Source: JBEKUY01 sp049514555
Lineage (GTDB): Bacteria; Acidobacteriota; Terriglobia; Acidiferrales; UBA7541
Assembly (NCBI GenBank): GCA_049514555.1
Contig: JBEKUY010000004.1
Coordinates: 211,603 to 275,602 of the forward strand
Length of the DNA: 64,000 nucleotides
Reading direction: 5' to 3'
The notes below the pieces were generated by a model, which ran no database searches, was not told where the DNA came from, and worked only from the letters and a program-made list of their open reading frames with translations. Within the stretch, counting starts at the first letter, position 1. Every line of letters begins with the position of its first letter. A program made the translations under genes and the position numbers. Shown piece after piece: positions 25,814-34,668 of the stretch.

Positions 25814-26710
25814 TTACCAGACGAAGCGGTTCAGAAAAGATAGCTTACCCGACAGCCAGGTCAGCCGGTTGGAATAGATCAGCACACCGACGAAAAGTAA
25901 GAGCGCGCCGCTGGCTAACTCAACCGCGTGCAGGTGGCGCCGAAAGCGCTGGTAGAAACGCAGAAACCTCCCGATTCCCAGGGCAGTGAGCAGAAATGGA
26001 ATGGCGAGTCCCGCCGAATAAACGGCCAGGAGAAAAACTCCGCGCGCGATCGTGTCGCTGGCCGCCGCGAGCGCCAGCACGGTGGTGAGGATGGGGCCGA
26101 TGCATGGCGTCCAGCCGAACGCGAACGCGAAACCCATCAGGAAACCACTCCCGATGCCGGGCTGGCGTCCGCCCACGTTGCGCAGATGAACGTCGCGATT
26201 GAGCCAACGCGTCATCGACGGGCCGAAGAAACCGATGAGCGAGAGCGACAGGAATTGCACTGGCAGGGTGTGCCCGGCGCCTCGGAACTCCAGCCAGGCC
26301 ACGATTCCTGCGCCCGCCAGCACCGCCCCGGCGATCAGGCCGGCGCGCACGGAAACCCTCGCCAGTACTCCGAGAAGGTGCAGACCGAACAGCACGATCA
26401 GCGCGCCCGCCACTGGCGCCAGCAGGGTCCTGTTCTGCTTGAGGAAATGGCCCACCGCGCTCGCGGAAGCGCCAAAGCCGATAAACACCACCGAAAAACC
26501 CACCACGAAGGAAAGAGCAGAATTGATCAGGCTCCCGCGCGGCTGCCGGCCCTGCCGCAATTGCTCCACACCGATGCCACTCAACATCGAAATGTATCCC
26601 GGGACGAGCGGCAGCACGCACGGCGAGAGAAACGACACCAGTCCCGCCAGAAACGCCCCGGCTAGGGAGACATCGAGCGTGATGGCTTGCAAGCTTCCTC
26701 CCGACCACAT
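25814..26710 (-). CDS. ccdA: CcdA/DsbD-type transmembrane thiol-electron transporter
   Basis: 298 residues with a core of six or more membrane helices. The first redox helix has FLSPCVLPLVPGY (Cys31), the second GWTPCIGPIL; this cysteine pair shuttles electrons from cytoplasmic thioredoxin across the membrane. It is longer than minimal CcdA (about 200-240 residues), with extra helices in the middle and at the C-terminus. It is the first gene of a leftward operon ccdA-tlpA-cyaY-dsbD-alpha. Typical roles are cytochrome c maturation or periplasmic disulfide reduction. Confidence 0.93.
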   Translation of the reverse strand: MWSGGSLQAITLDVSLAGAFLAGLVSFLSPCVLPLVPGYISMLSGIGVEQLRQGRQPRGSLINSALSFVVGFSVVFIGFGASASAVGHFLKQNRTLLAPVAGALIVLFGLHLLGVLARVSVRAGLIAGAVLAGAGIVAWLEFRGAGHTLPVQFLSLSLIGFFGPSMTRWLNRDVHLRNVGGRQPGIGSGFLMGFAFAFGWTPCIGPILTTVLALAAASDTIARGVFLLAVYSAGLAIPFLLTALGIGRFLRFYQRFRRHLHAVELASGALLLFVGVLIYSNRLTWLSGKLSFLNRFVW

Positions 26711-26952
26711 TGTCGCACAAGAACTCGCTCCCGGCGTTTGCCGTGCCTCGCTCCCTGTCGGTGACGCAGCTCTTCAACGAGTGACGGGAATGCCCTGCAG
26801 CTGACAGCTATTGTTGTCGTTCGTCGGCCTTGCCTGCCGGGAAGCTCTCTATAAGCGACTCATTCCATGGATGTTGTGAACCTGCCCCTTGGCGAAGGCC
26901 GTGCTCTCCCGGTGCCCGTGCCCCGGCGGAACGCGGGGCTGGAGAGCCGCAA

Positions 26953-27621
26953 ATGATCTGGACACCCAACCGCATCACCGTTCTTCGGGTGACCCTGGGA
27001 TTCGGCGCGGTCAGCCTGTTTGGCCGCAGCGCCTGGGCAAACCTGGGAGCAGTAGCGCTGACCGTAGGAGCCATCGCGCTCGATGCCCTGGACGGGCACA
27101 TCGCGCGCCGGAAGAACTTGGCTACTCCCATGGGCGCGCAGCTTGACATCCTGGGCGACCGCATGATCGAGAACGTCTACTTCACCTATTTCGCCGTAGT
27201 GGGCATGGTCTCGCTGTGGCTTCCGGTGCTCTTCTTCGTCCGCGGAACCGCGACGGACTTTCTCCGCGGTCTCGCAGCAAAGTCGGGCCGCACCGGCTGG
27301 GGAGGGGAGTCGATAATCGAAACTTGGTGGGGCAAGACGCTGGTCGCGTCACGCTGGAGCCGGGGACTCTACGCGGCGATGAAGTGCGCCTGCTTCTGTT
27401 ACCTCGGCCTCGAACTTGCTCTTTCGCGCGGGCCCGTGGCCGTGCTGGGCGCGCTCGGAGGCCCTGCCCAAGTTTGGATTCGCTGCGGCGCGCAAGCGAT
27501 CACCTGGTCAACCGCGACTTTCTGCCTGGTCCGAGGTCTCCCCGTGCTGATCGAAGGCTGGCAATACTTCGCGCGCAGTCTTGACGATGCGCGCCGCAGA
27601 AACATGCAGGAGGCCGCATGA
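26953..27621 (+). CDS. CDP-alcohol phosphatidyltransferase
   Basis: 222 residues from the ATG at 26953, which has GGAGAG a few bases upstream; the frame is open further 5' but lacks membrane character. The full family motif is present: D47-G48-x2-A51-R52-x8-G61-x3-D65-x3-D69. Several hydrophobic helices surround it. These enzymes swap CMP of CDP-diacylglycerol for an alcohol such as glycerol-3-phosphate, inositol phosphate or serine. The next two genes, overlapping by ATGA junctions, are a HAD phosphatase and a PAP2-type protein, which would fit phosphatidylglycerophosphate or phosphatidylinositol-phosphate formation followed by dephosphorylation. The alcohol cannot be decided from sequence. 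Confidence 0.9.
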   Translation: MIWTPNRITVLRVTLGFGAVSLFGRSAWANLGAVALTVGAIALDALDGHIARRKNLATPMGAQLDILGDRMIENVYFTYFAVVGMVSLWLPVLFFVRGTATDFLRGLAAKSGRTGWGGESIIETWWGKTLVASRWSRGLYAAMKCACFCYLGLELALSRGPVAVLGALGGPAQVWIRCGAQAITWSTATFCLVRGLPVLIEGWQYFARSLDDARRRNMQEAA

Positions 27622-28415
27622 TCCGCCGGCCGGCTCGGAACTGCGCCGCGGCACGAGCGGCGTTCTTCGACCTCGATGGCACGCTGGCGCCGCCGCCGTC
27701 GCTCGAGCTTCGTTTCGTCCATCTGCTCCGGAGGCGAGGCGCTCTGCGAACTGAGCACTTCCTGCGTTGGCTGGGAGAAGCGGTTCGGCTGGCGCCCCGC
27801 GGCCTCTGGGCCATGCGTCATTCCAACAAAATGTACCTGCGTGGCCTGGCGGTAATCGATCGCGGCGCGCCCCAGCTCTTTGTCGAGCGAATAGTCCCGG
27901 CCTTCTTCCCGGGCGCGCTCGAGCGCCTCCAGTGGCACGCCGAGCGGGGACACCGAATCGTCATTCTGAGCGGCACGCTCGAGTTCCTCGCGGACTGCGC
28001 TGCGCTCGCCGTGAAAGCGCAACTTGCCGCGCGGGGGTGTGCCTCGAGTCTGCGTGTGTGCGCGACTCGGCTCGAAGTCTCCGACGGGCGCTGGACGGGC
28101 CAAGTGCTCGGCGAACCGTTGGCCGGGGAAGCCAAGGCCCGTGGCGTCGCGCGTCTCGCGGAGATCGAGGGGCTCGCTTTGGAACAGTGCTTTGCCTATG
28201 CCGATCGCGCGAGCGATCGTTGGCTGCTTGCGGCCGTCGGTCATCCGTTTGCCGTGAATCCTTCCTGGAGGCTCACCCGCCTCGCCCGCGCGAATGGCTG
28301 GCCGATTTTGCAGTGGCGCGAGAAGAAAGAACCACGGCGGCTAACCGGCAAAGCCGTTGGCCAATTCCTACGACAACAGAAAGCGCGAATCGCAAAGCAG
28401 GGGTCAGACGTATGA
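27618..28415 (+). CDS. HAD-superfamily IB phosphatase (SerB-like)
   Basis: 265 residues. Motif I is FFDLDGTL with nucleophile Asp18 and acid Asp20; motif II is VILSGT; the lysine is in GEAKARGVARL; motif III is AYADRASDRWLL, a mild change from GDSxxD that keeps the acidic residues. The helical cap lies after motif I, as in HAD-IB enzymes such as PSP and some phospholipid phosphatases. It overlaps the CDP-alcohol transferase by four bases (ATGA), so a lipid phosphate product of that enzyme is the natural guess for its substrate. It also overlaps the PAP2 gene by four bases. Confidence 0.88.
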   Translation: MIRRPARNCAAARAAFFDLDGTLAPPPSLELRFVHLLRRRGALRTEHFLRWLGEAVRLAPRGLWAMRHSNKMYLRGLAVIDRGAPQLFVERIVPAFFPGALERLQWHAERGHRIVILSGTLEFLADCAALAVKAQLAARGCASSLRVCATRLEVSDGRWTGQVLGEPLAGEAKARGVARLAEIEGLALEQCFAYADRASDRWLLAAVGHPFAVNPSWRLTRLARANGWPILQWREKKEPRRLTGKAVGQFLRQQKARIAKQGSDV

Positions 28416-29512
28416 ATCGGATGCCATCGCAGAAGCTTCGCGAAGAGGCCGGCGCGATTTCCTGGGAGCCAAACAGCCGGCCGGCATGCGTTGGGCCGCA
28501 AGCGGGAAAGCTTGCCGAAAAACTCCTTCGTGCGGTGGTTGTCACTTGGGCCACCTGCGGCGCGTTTGAGTGGGTCGCCCTCAGCTACTTGGCTCTTACC
28601 TCATCTCTGATCTTATTTTGGCGTCACAATCTCGCGCACCCGTTTGCCCTCTGCGCCCTGCAGGGGCTCGTAGCTATGATCATCTTCGCGTTGTGCCATC
28701 TCGAGACGCGCTCGACAACTCCGGCACTGGGCCGCGGCGAGACCTGGACGCACCGCTTCTGGCATTTCTGGCGGCACTGGTATCCACATCTTTTCTTCCT
28801 GTTCTGTTTTGAGGAACTCGGCGAGATGGTGCACTTGGTCTATCCCGGCTGGTTCGATGTCCGTCTGATCGCCTTCGATTACCGTCTTGCGGGCGTTCAT
28901 CCCAGCGTTTGGCTGGAGCAATTTGCCTTCCCGGCGTTGAACGACTTCATGCAATTCGCCTACATCACTTACTTTTTCTATCTGGTGGTACTCGGCGGCA
29001 TTCTCTACTACCGCCGAGACTGGAAGGCCTACTGGTCGGCGATGACCTACGTCGTCGTTGCCTATTCGATTGGTTACACGTTCTCCATTTTCTATCCGAT
29101 CGAGAGTCCCTGGTTCGCCATGGCCGGTTCATGGCGTGGCGAGTTGAAGGGCGGCTTCTTCACCGCGCTCATCAACCTGATCGAGCACTTCGGCCGCGTG
29201 CGTGGTGCGGCGTTTCCCAGCGAACACGTGGCGGGCTCGACGGCGGCGCTCTGGGGCGCGTGGCGGCACCGCCGGTGGCTCTTCTGGGTCTTTCTGCCGT
29301 TCGCGGTATTGATGTGCGTTTCGACGGTCTATGGCCGCTATCATTACGCTGCCGATGTTTTCGCTGGAATGGCGACCGGCACGCTCGGTTATCTGATTGG
29401 CGGACGTTTGCTCCGCATTCGCGGCGCGGTGGCAGGAACGACGGCTCCGGTTCCAGACTACGCTGCTGCGGTGGGCCGCCCGGCGCTCCAATCGCAGACT
29501 CGCGCGCAGTGA
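28412..29512 (+). CDS. PAP2_3-type membrane phosphatase / phosphotransferase
   Basis: 366 residues; the ATG at 28412 overlaps the stop of the HAD gene. There are about six membrane helices. The phosphatase motifs are FPSEH (residues 268-272; PSxH) and TVYGRYHYAAD with His311 and Asp315, the form found in inositol-phosphorylceramide synthase-like PAP2_3 proteins. The active site should face the periplasm. Members either hydrolyse a lipid phosphate or move a phospho-head group between lipids. With the two preceding genes it forms a lipid head-group unit. Its 3' end overlaps the convergent amidase gene by 55 bp. Confidence 0.85.
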   Translation: MNRMPSQKLREEAGAISWEPNSRPACVGPQAGKLAEKLLRAVVVTWATCGAFEWVALSYLALTSSLILFWRHNLAHPFALCALQGLVAMIIFALCHLETRSTTPALGRGETWTHRFWHFWRHWYPHLFFLFCFEELGEMVHLVYPGWFDVRLIAFDYRLAGVHPSVWLEQFAFPALNDFMQFAYITYFFYLVVLGGILYYRRDWKAYWSAMTYVVVAYSIGYTFSIFYPIESPWFAMAGSWRGELKGGFFTALINLIEHFGRVRGAAFPSEHVAGSTAALWGAWRHRRWLFWVFLPFAVLMCVSTVYGRYHYAADVFAGMATGTLGYLIGGRLLRIRGAVAGTTAPVPDYAAAVGRPALQSQTRAQ

Positions 29513-30882
29513 GCCGCGACGCGCAGGAGCGAGTCATCCATGGAAGACCGGCCGATCAGTTGCACTCCGACGGGCAAACCCTTCGCCGTCAGTCCGCAAG
29601 GAATCGTCAGCGCCGGCACTCCGGCGAGATTCGCCGGGCGGTTCAGGCGCAGCAGCAGGGCGCGCGTCGAATATTCGCGGGCGCCGATCTTCGTGCTCTC
29701 CTCGCCGATGAGTGGTGCGGCGATGGGATTCGCCGGTGCGATCAAGGCGTTCACCCCAGCCTTTGTGAATGCCTCTGACAATTGCGTTTGAAACTCGCTG
29801 CGTAACTCGAGGGCCCGCAGATAGGACGTGGCGGAAACCGTCGCGCCCTTCTCCAGCCGTTTGCGGACGTCTTCCGAATACTCAGACGCGCGCGCCGGGA
29901 AGAACCCCATTTTCTCGTGGCAGTGCGTAGCCTCCGCCCAAGCGATCTGGCTGCCGACTTCCTCGGTTTCCAGCAGAAGAGGGACGCTGACTTCCACGAT
30001 TTGAACGCCTCGCTTCTCCAATTCGCGCAGAGCCTGCGCGAAGACGCGCCGCACGTCGTCCGACACAAGTTCGAAGAAGAATTCGCGCGGACGGCCCAGC
30101 CGGATTCTTCTTGATGCTGCCCCGAGAGAAGCAAAGAAGCCGCGCCGCGGCCTGCTTCCGGCCTTCTCCCAGATGGCGTCCAACAAAATGGCGGCATCGG
30201 CAACCGATCGCGTCAAGGATCCAGCGTGATCGAGGGTAGGCGAGAGTGGCACGATCCCCTCGCAGCTTACGGCTCCCCATGTGGGTTTGACGCCGACGAT
30301 CCCGCAGAGCGCCGCAGGGTTACGGATCGAGCCGCCGGTGTCCGTGCCGATCGATGCATAGCATAGCCCTGCGGCAACTGCGGCGGCGGAACCGCCGCTT
30401 GATCCGCCGGGGATGCGTTCGAGGTCCCACGGGTTGCGCGTCGGGCCGTAATGCGGGTTGTTCGTGGTGGCCCCGTAGGCGAACTCGTGCAGGTTTGTCT
30501 TGCCGAGAATGACGGCGCCCGCTCGCCGCAGCAGCGTCACGACCTTTGCGTCGCGAGCCGGTATCCAGTCGCGCAAGATTTTCGAACCCGCCGTCGTGCG
30601 GATTCCCGCGGTCTCAATGTTGTCTTTGAGCGAAATGGGAACGCCGTGAAGCGGACCACGATACCGCGCGCGGCCGCGACGCCGGGATATCTCCGCTTCC
30701 GCCTTGCAGGCCTGCGCGAGCGCTTGTTCCGCGGTCACCTGCAAATAGGCATTCAGGTCGGGATTGAGCCGCTCGATGCGCTCGAGCATCAGTTTCGTCA
30801 GCTCGACGGGAGAAACCCTCCTCTTCCGGACGAGAGCAGAAACCTCTTCCATCGAGGCGAATGCGAGGTTGGCGTCGTTCAT
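29458..30882 (-). CDS. Amidase-signature family enzyme (GatA-like)
   Basis: 474 residues with the complete Ser-cisSer-Lys triad: Lys86 in PISLKDNIE, the Ser161/Ser162 pair in PGGSSGGSAA and the nucleophile Ser185 in GTDTGGSIR. The family hydrolyses amides or, as GatA, feeds ammonia to tRNA amidotransferase. No gatB or gatC is adjacent. The C-terminal segment NLAGVPALTIPCGLTAKGLPVGVQ is standard for both GatA and free amidases, so I keep the general name. It shares 55 bp of 3' end with the convergent PAP2 gene and lies 41 bp downstream of lptD on the same strand. Confidence 0.85.
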   Translation of the reverse strand: MNDANLAFASMEEVSALVRKRRVSPVELTKLMLERIERLNPDLNAYLQVTAEQALAQACKAEAEISRRRGRARYRGPLHGVPISLKDNIETAGIRTTAGSKILRDWIPARDAKVVTLLRRAGAVILGKTNLHEFAYGATTNNPHYGPTRNPWDLERIPGGSSGGSAAAVAAGLCYASIGTDTGGSIRNPAALCGIVGVKPTWGAVSCEGIVPLSPTLDHAGSLTRSVADAAILLDAIWEKAGSRPRRGFFASLGAASRRIRLGRPREFFFELVSDDVRRVFAQALRELEKRGVQIVEVSVPLLLETEEVGSQIAWAEATHCHEKMGFFPARASEYSEDVRKRLEKGATVSATSYLRALELRSEFQTQLSEAFTKAGVNALIAPANPIAAPLIGEESTKIGAREYSTRALLLRLNRPANLAGVPALTIPCGLTAKGLPVGVQLIGRSSMDDSLLRVAAHCARVCDWSAGRPTAAA

Positions 30883-30923
30883 GGGGAGGTTTGCTGCTGC
30901 ATTCGCGTCCCTTCTCTAGCCGC

Positions 30924-33200
30924 CTAGAAGACTTTCTCTTCCCGGCGCAAGTTCCCGAATGTGCCGATGTTTGCGATCGTCAGCGAGATGCGAAACTGAT
31001 TCTCCGTGCGGACCGGTATCAGCGCCAGGCGCCGGTACTCCAGCGCGAGGCCGCAGCATCCGCCGTTGTAACTGAACTGTACGAGCTGGCTCTGTAGGAA
31101 TCGCTGGGTGATGTCGTAGTTCAAGCCCGCGGACACATTAAAACCCTTGCGGTTGAGCTGGCCGTATCCGACGAGAGCGCGAATCTGATTGGAGAGCGGC
31201 TGCAATATGGGATCCGACTGCATGCGAAAGTGCGCCACCGTGGCGAAAAAATCCCGGTAGGGTCTCACCCTGGCGAGAGAACCGATGGAAGTGACTTTCT
31301 TCTTTTGCGGGTCGTAGTCGAGAATAAACTCGGCGTCGTAGCGGCCGCCCGGTGTGAGCCTCAAGTCGCTTACAATCGGCGACCAATTCCGTGGCCCGTC
31401 GGCAAACGCAAATGGCGTGATCGAATCCAGCGCTTGAAATACGTTTCGCGCGCCCGGCACGAGAGCGCCGCCGAAGGTCGGATCGAAATAATGTTTTTGC
31501 ACGACGCTCCAGGAGAGAAACTCCTCGGCTTGGCCGTCGGCTGTCTTCCGGTAAAGACGCTGGGTGATGCCGTACTCGACCTCGTTCGTGTTCGTGAGCG
31601 TGTCGTTCTCGTCGTAGCGGATGAAGCGGCTGAAATCCACGACCCCGGTAACGCGATGATAGGTCAATTCCGGTTCGATGACGTGCTTCCACTTCCTCCC
31701 GGAAGACTTCTCCTCAAAGACGCGTTCAAGCGCGGGTGGGCGGATCTCCACAGTGAACTCACCGGCATTCCGGTAAACCCCTTGGTCAACCACCGCCCCA
31801 TTCTGGAGCTGTGTTCCATAGAACATCGAGCGAAAGGCTGCGGTGGTTGTGACGCCGAGCCATGAGCCCCAGTGCAAAGGCACCGTGACCCGCGGCGCAA
31901 ACTCAGATCGCTGGACGGCCGTCGCCGTGTTTAGATTCTCGTCGGCGCGGTGCACCGCGCCAGCGTACGCGGAGAAACCGAAGTAGAACGGCAGGCCTTT
32001 CCACGGCGCTTGTTCGACCGAGCTGAACCTCGCTTCGGGCGCGCTACGGACGACGACGGAGGTCTCCGGCTCAATCGAAAGGAAACTCTTGTCGCTGAGC
32101 GCAGCAAAATTCAGGCTGAAGCCGCCGAAGTTATTGGTGAGGAACGAAGAGCTGCGCACCTCGGAGTTGGCCGCTTCGCCGAAGGTGTCCGAAAACGCCA
32201 GCCGAAAGGTCAGCGAGGACAGTTCGTTCACGTCGGCTACGGCGCGCCAACCGTGAGGGAGCAGGGCCTGAAACGAAGCGCGCTCTTCATGCCCGCCTTG
32301 ACGTGCGCGCGTTCCATCCGGCTGCAGCAAGCCACGGTCGATCACGCCGAAATAGTGATATGAGAATGAGATATTTTCCCACGGACGGGCGCGCACGTCG
32401 GCCCGTTCGCTCGAGCCGCGGCGGCTGAGCAGCTCGGCCCCCAGCGTCGTGTCAAACCACGGGTTTGGCGCCCAGTACAACGCGTCGCCGAAAACAAAGC
32501 CTTTGCTCGAACTGTTGGCGATTGCGGGGAGAAGAATTCCGGACTGGCGCACGTTGCTGCCTGCGGGCGCGGTTGCGTAGGGCAAATAGATCAGCGGCAC
32601 CCGGAACAGCCGGAAATTGGCGTTGACGAGCGCGACTTCCTTGTCGAGCTTGAGCCGCGCCCGCGGCGCGTAAAACTTCCACTTCGGATGATCGGGAAGG
32701 CAAACGGTCATCCAGGCATGCCGGATGATGTAAGTCCCTGCGTTGATTCGTTCGACCTGCTCGGCCTCGAAATAGAGCGGGTTCGTGGTGACCAGCACGT
32801 TGAAGTTGGGTTTCCGATCGATCCTCACCGTGCCACGCACGCGGGTGAAGAGGCCGTGGCCGGTGCGCACGTTGACACGGGCCTCATCCGCTTCCAGGTG
32901 CTGGTTCTCGTAGTCAAACTGGACGTGGCCTGACGCGAGCGCGTCGTAAGTGGCGGCGTCGTACTGCATTTTGTCGGCCCGCAAGCGCATGCCTTGATAG
33001 CGAATGACCACATCGCCCTCGGCGATGTAGAGATCGCCTCGGCGTTCTTGCCTGATGGCCTCCAGATCGGCGATGCCCGTCCGGCCGGCTGGCAGGCTCA
33101 CCTTCTGCGCGCCGTGCCCAACGGCAGGCAGAAAAAACAACCCGATCAGCAGCGGGAACAATGGGCGCGACGCGGCGGGAAGCAGTGTGAGTGGCCTCAT
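30924..33200 (-). CDS. lptD: LPS-assembly outer-membrane protein LptD
   Basis: 758 residues counted from the ATG at 33200, where a signal peptide begins (MRPLTLLPAASRPLFPLLIG, then LFFLPAVGHGA); the frame is open 32 codons further. After the signal comes an OstA/LptA-like domain (GDVVIRYQGMRLRADKMQYD, ASGHVQFDYENQHLEADEA), then PKWKFYAPRARLKLD and LFRVPLIYLPYATAP, which lead into a long beta-strand region forming the barrel. LptD with LptE inserts lipopolysaccharide in the outer leaflet. Its presence shows an LPS-bearing outer membrane. No surA or lptE is next to it. Confidence 0.92.
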   Translation of the reverse strand: MRPLTLLPAASRPLFPLLIGLFFLPAVGHGAQKVSLPAGRTGIADLEAIRQERRGDLYIAEGDVVIRYQGMRLRADKMQYDAATYDALASGHVQFDYENQHLEADEARVNVRTGHGLFTRVRGTVRIDRKPNFNVLVTTNPLYFEAEQVERINAGTYIIRHAWMTVCLPDHPKWKFYAPRARLKLDKEVALVNANFRLFRVPLIYLPYATAPAGSNVRQSGILLPAIANSSSKGFVFGDALYWAPNPWFDTTLGAELLSRRGSSERADVRARPWENISFSYHYFGVIDRGLLQPDGTRARQGGHEERASFQALLPHGWRAVADVNELSSLTFRLAFSDTFGEAANSEVRSSSFLTNNFGGFSLNFAALSDKSFLSIEPETSVVVRSAPEARFSSVEQAPWKGLPFYFGFSAYAGAVHRADENLNTATAVQRSEFAPRVTVPLHWGSWLGVTTTAAFRSMFYGTQLQNGAVVDQGVYRNAGEFTVEIRPPALERVFEEKSSGRKWKHVIEPELTYHRVTGVVDFSRFIRYDENDTLTNTNEVEYGITQRLYRKTADGQAEEFLSWSVVQKHYFDPTFGGALVPGARNVFQALDSITPFAFADGPRNWSPIVSDLRLTPGGRYDAEFILDYDPQKKKVTSIGSLARVRPYRDFFATVAHFRMQSDPILQPLSNQIRALVGYGQLNRKGFNVSAGLNYDITQRFLQSQLVQFSYNGGCCGLALEYRRLALIPVRTENQFRISLTIANIGTFGNLRREEKVF

Positions 33201-33509
33201 CAGGATTGCGCAGGTGCGACCGGGAAATCCGAGCCTGATCGTGCCGTTCCAACCGTTCTCAGCAGTGACTTCTTGGGCATTCGTCCGAGCCGCCATCGCG
33301 TTCTAGGTTAGGAACGGTCCGGGAAATTCAGTTGAGACGGCAATAGCCTAGCATGCAGGTCGGTCCTTGTGTAGCGCAGGGGAGGGAATTGCCTGGGCGA
33401 CGGTGCGTCATGACTGTGGAAGCTGAACGGGCGGTGCCGTCTCTTCAGAAGATTCCTTGACTGTGCCTGTCGTGTCGCTCAGTTGCCGGAGCAGCCCGCC
33501 GGTCTCGCG
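33201..33509. other. 309-bp stretch between lptD and the epimerase gene
   Basis: Both flanking genes are leftward. I see no coding frame of its own here; the 5' part may include the start region of lptD if a longer N-terminus is used. No clear terminator or promoter elements are visible. Confidence 0.35.
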
Positions 33510-34475
33510 TTAATGGATCTTGGCGGTGGCTTTCACGTGGGCCTTGCGGTACCACTCGTAGGTGCGCCGCAGCCCTTCTTCGAATCCGACGGTGGGATCG
33601 TAGCCGAGGATCTCGCGGCCCAAGGAAATATCAGCCTGCGAATCACGGATATCGCCCTCGCGCGGCGCCTCGTACTTTGCTGCTAGGTGCTTGCCCGAAA
33701 TCTCATCCAGCAGGCGCAGCGTCTGGTTCAGCGTGAACCGGCCGCCCACGCCGACGTTGAACACCCGGCCGGAAGCGCTCGCGGCGTCGCACGCCAGGAG
33801 ATTGGCCTGCACCACGTTCTCGACGTAGGTGAAATCGCGCGATTGCTCGCCGTCGCCGAAGACGATCGGCTGGCCATCCTCGAGGAACGCCGTGATGAAC
33901 TTGGAGAGCACGCCCGAATATGGTGAACTCGGGTCTTGCCGCGGCCCAAACACGTTGAAATAGCGCAACGAAACGTTTTCCAGGCCGTAGACTCGGCCGA
34001 AGACCTGTGCATAGATCTCGCCTGCAAACTTCGTGACGCCGTAGGGCGAGATGGGCGCTGGCTGCATGGTTTCGACCTTGGGCAGGGTCGGTGTCTCACC
34101 GTAAGCGGAAGAGGAGGCAGCATAGACCACGCGTTTGACCTTGGCGTCGCGCGCGGCGATCAGGACGTTGAGCGTGCCGTCCACGTTGATGCGATTCGTT
34201 TCCAGCGGATCTTTCACCGAGCGCGGCACCGAAGTCCGCGCGGCAAGGTGCAGGACGTAATCCGCCTCATGGACGGCGCGGCGCACCGCCTCGAGATCGG
34301 TGACGCTGCCTCGGATGAAGGTGATCTTGTTGCGGACGTCAGCGAAGTTCTCTTCCTTGCCGGTGGAGAGGTCATCCAAAACCACGACGCTCTGTCCCCG
34401 GCGAACCAGTTCATCCACTGTATTCGAGCCGATGAAGCCGGCGCCACCCGTCACAAGGTAACGCATTCTTGGCAA
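33510..34475 (-). CDS. NAD-dependent sugar-nucleotide 4-epimerase (WbpP/TviC-like)
   Basis: 321 residues, or 318 if the third-codon ATG is used. The Rossmann motif TGGAGFIGSNTVDEL starts the protein and the catalytic pair is Tyr145/Lys149 (SPYGVTKFAGE). AASSSAYGETPTLPK and RYFNVFGPRQDPSSPYSGV match the UDP-GlcNAc/UDP-GlcNAcA C4-epimerases WbpP and TviC better than plain GalE. It would interconvert the gluco and galacto forms of UDP-HexNAc or its uronate. The dehydrogenase encoded 1.6 kb further on could supply UDP-GlcNAcA, so together they could give UDP-GalNAcA. Confidence 0.88.
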   Translation of the reverse strand: MPRMRYLVTGGAGFIGSNTVDELVRRGQSVVVLDDLSTGKEENFADVRNKITFIRGSVTDLEAVRRAVHEADYVLHLAARTSVPRSVKDPLETNRINVDGTLNVLIAARDAKVKRVVYAASSSAYGETPTLPKVETMQPAPISPYGVTKFAGEIYAQVFGRVYGLENVSLRYFNVFGPRQDPSSPYSGVLSKFITAFLEDGQPIVFGDGEQSRDFTYVENVVQANLLACDAASASGRVFNVGVGGRFTLNQTLRLLDEISGKHLAAKYEAPREGDIRDSQADISLGREILGYDPTVGFEEGLRRTYEWYRKAHVKATAKIH

Positions 34476-34668
34476 TCCCCCCTTGAAAGAGAACTACGGG
34501 AGTGGCTGGGCTATCGAGGCCGGAACCGCGGCTGGCCCGCCACCCGCCAGTCACCCTCTTTTTCGCTACGCTTCACTATAGCTTGCTTGGCAGAGCGCAC
34601 AATCCTCCAATTCTGTATCATGGTTCCTCCCGGGCAACGGCGCAACGCGTGGAGGCGTTTGAACGACC

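Noticed and set aside
29458..30882. Naming the amidase gatA
   Set aside because: The catalytic residues fit, but no gatB or gatC is nearby and free amidases share the same motifs.
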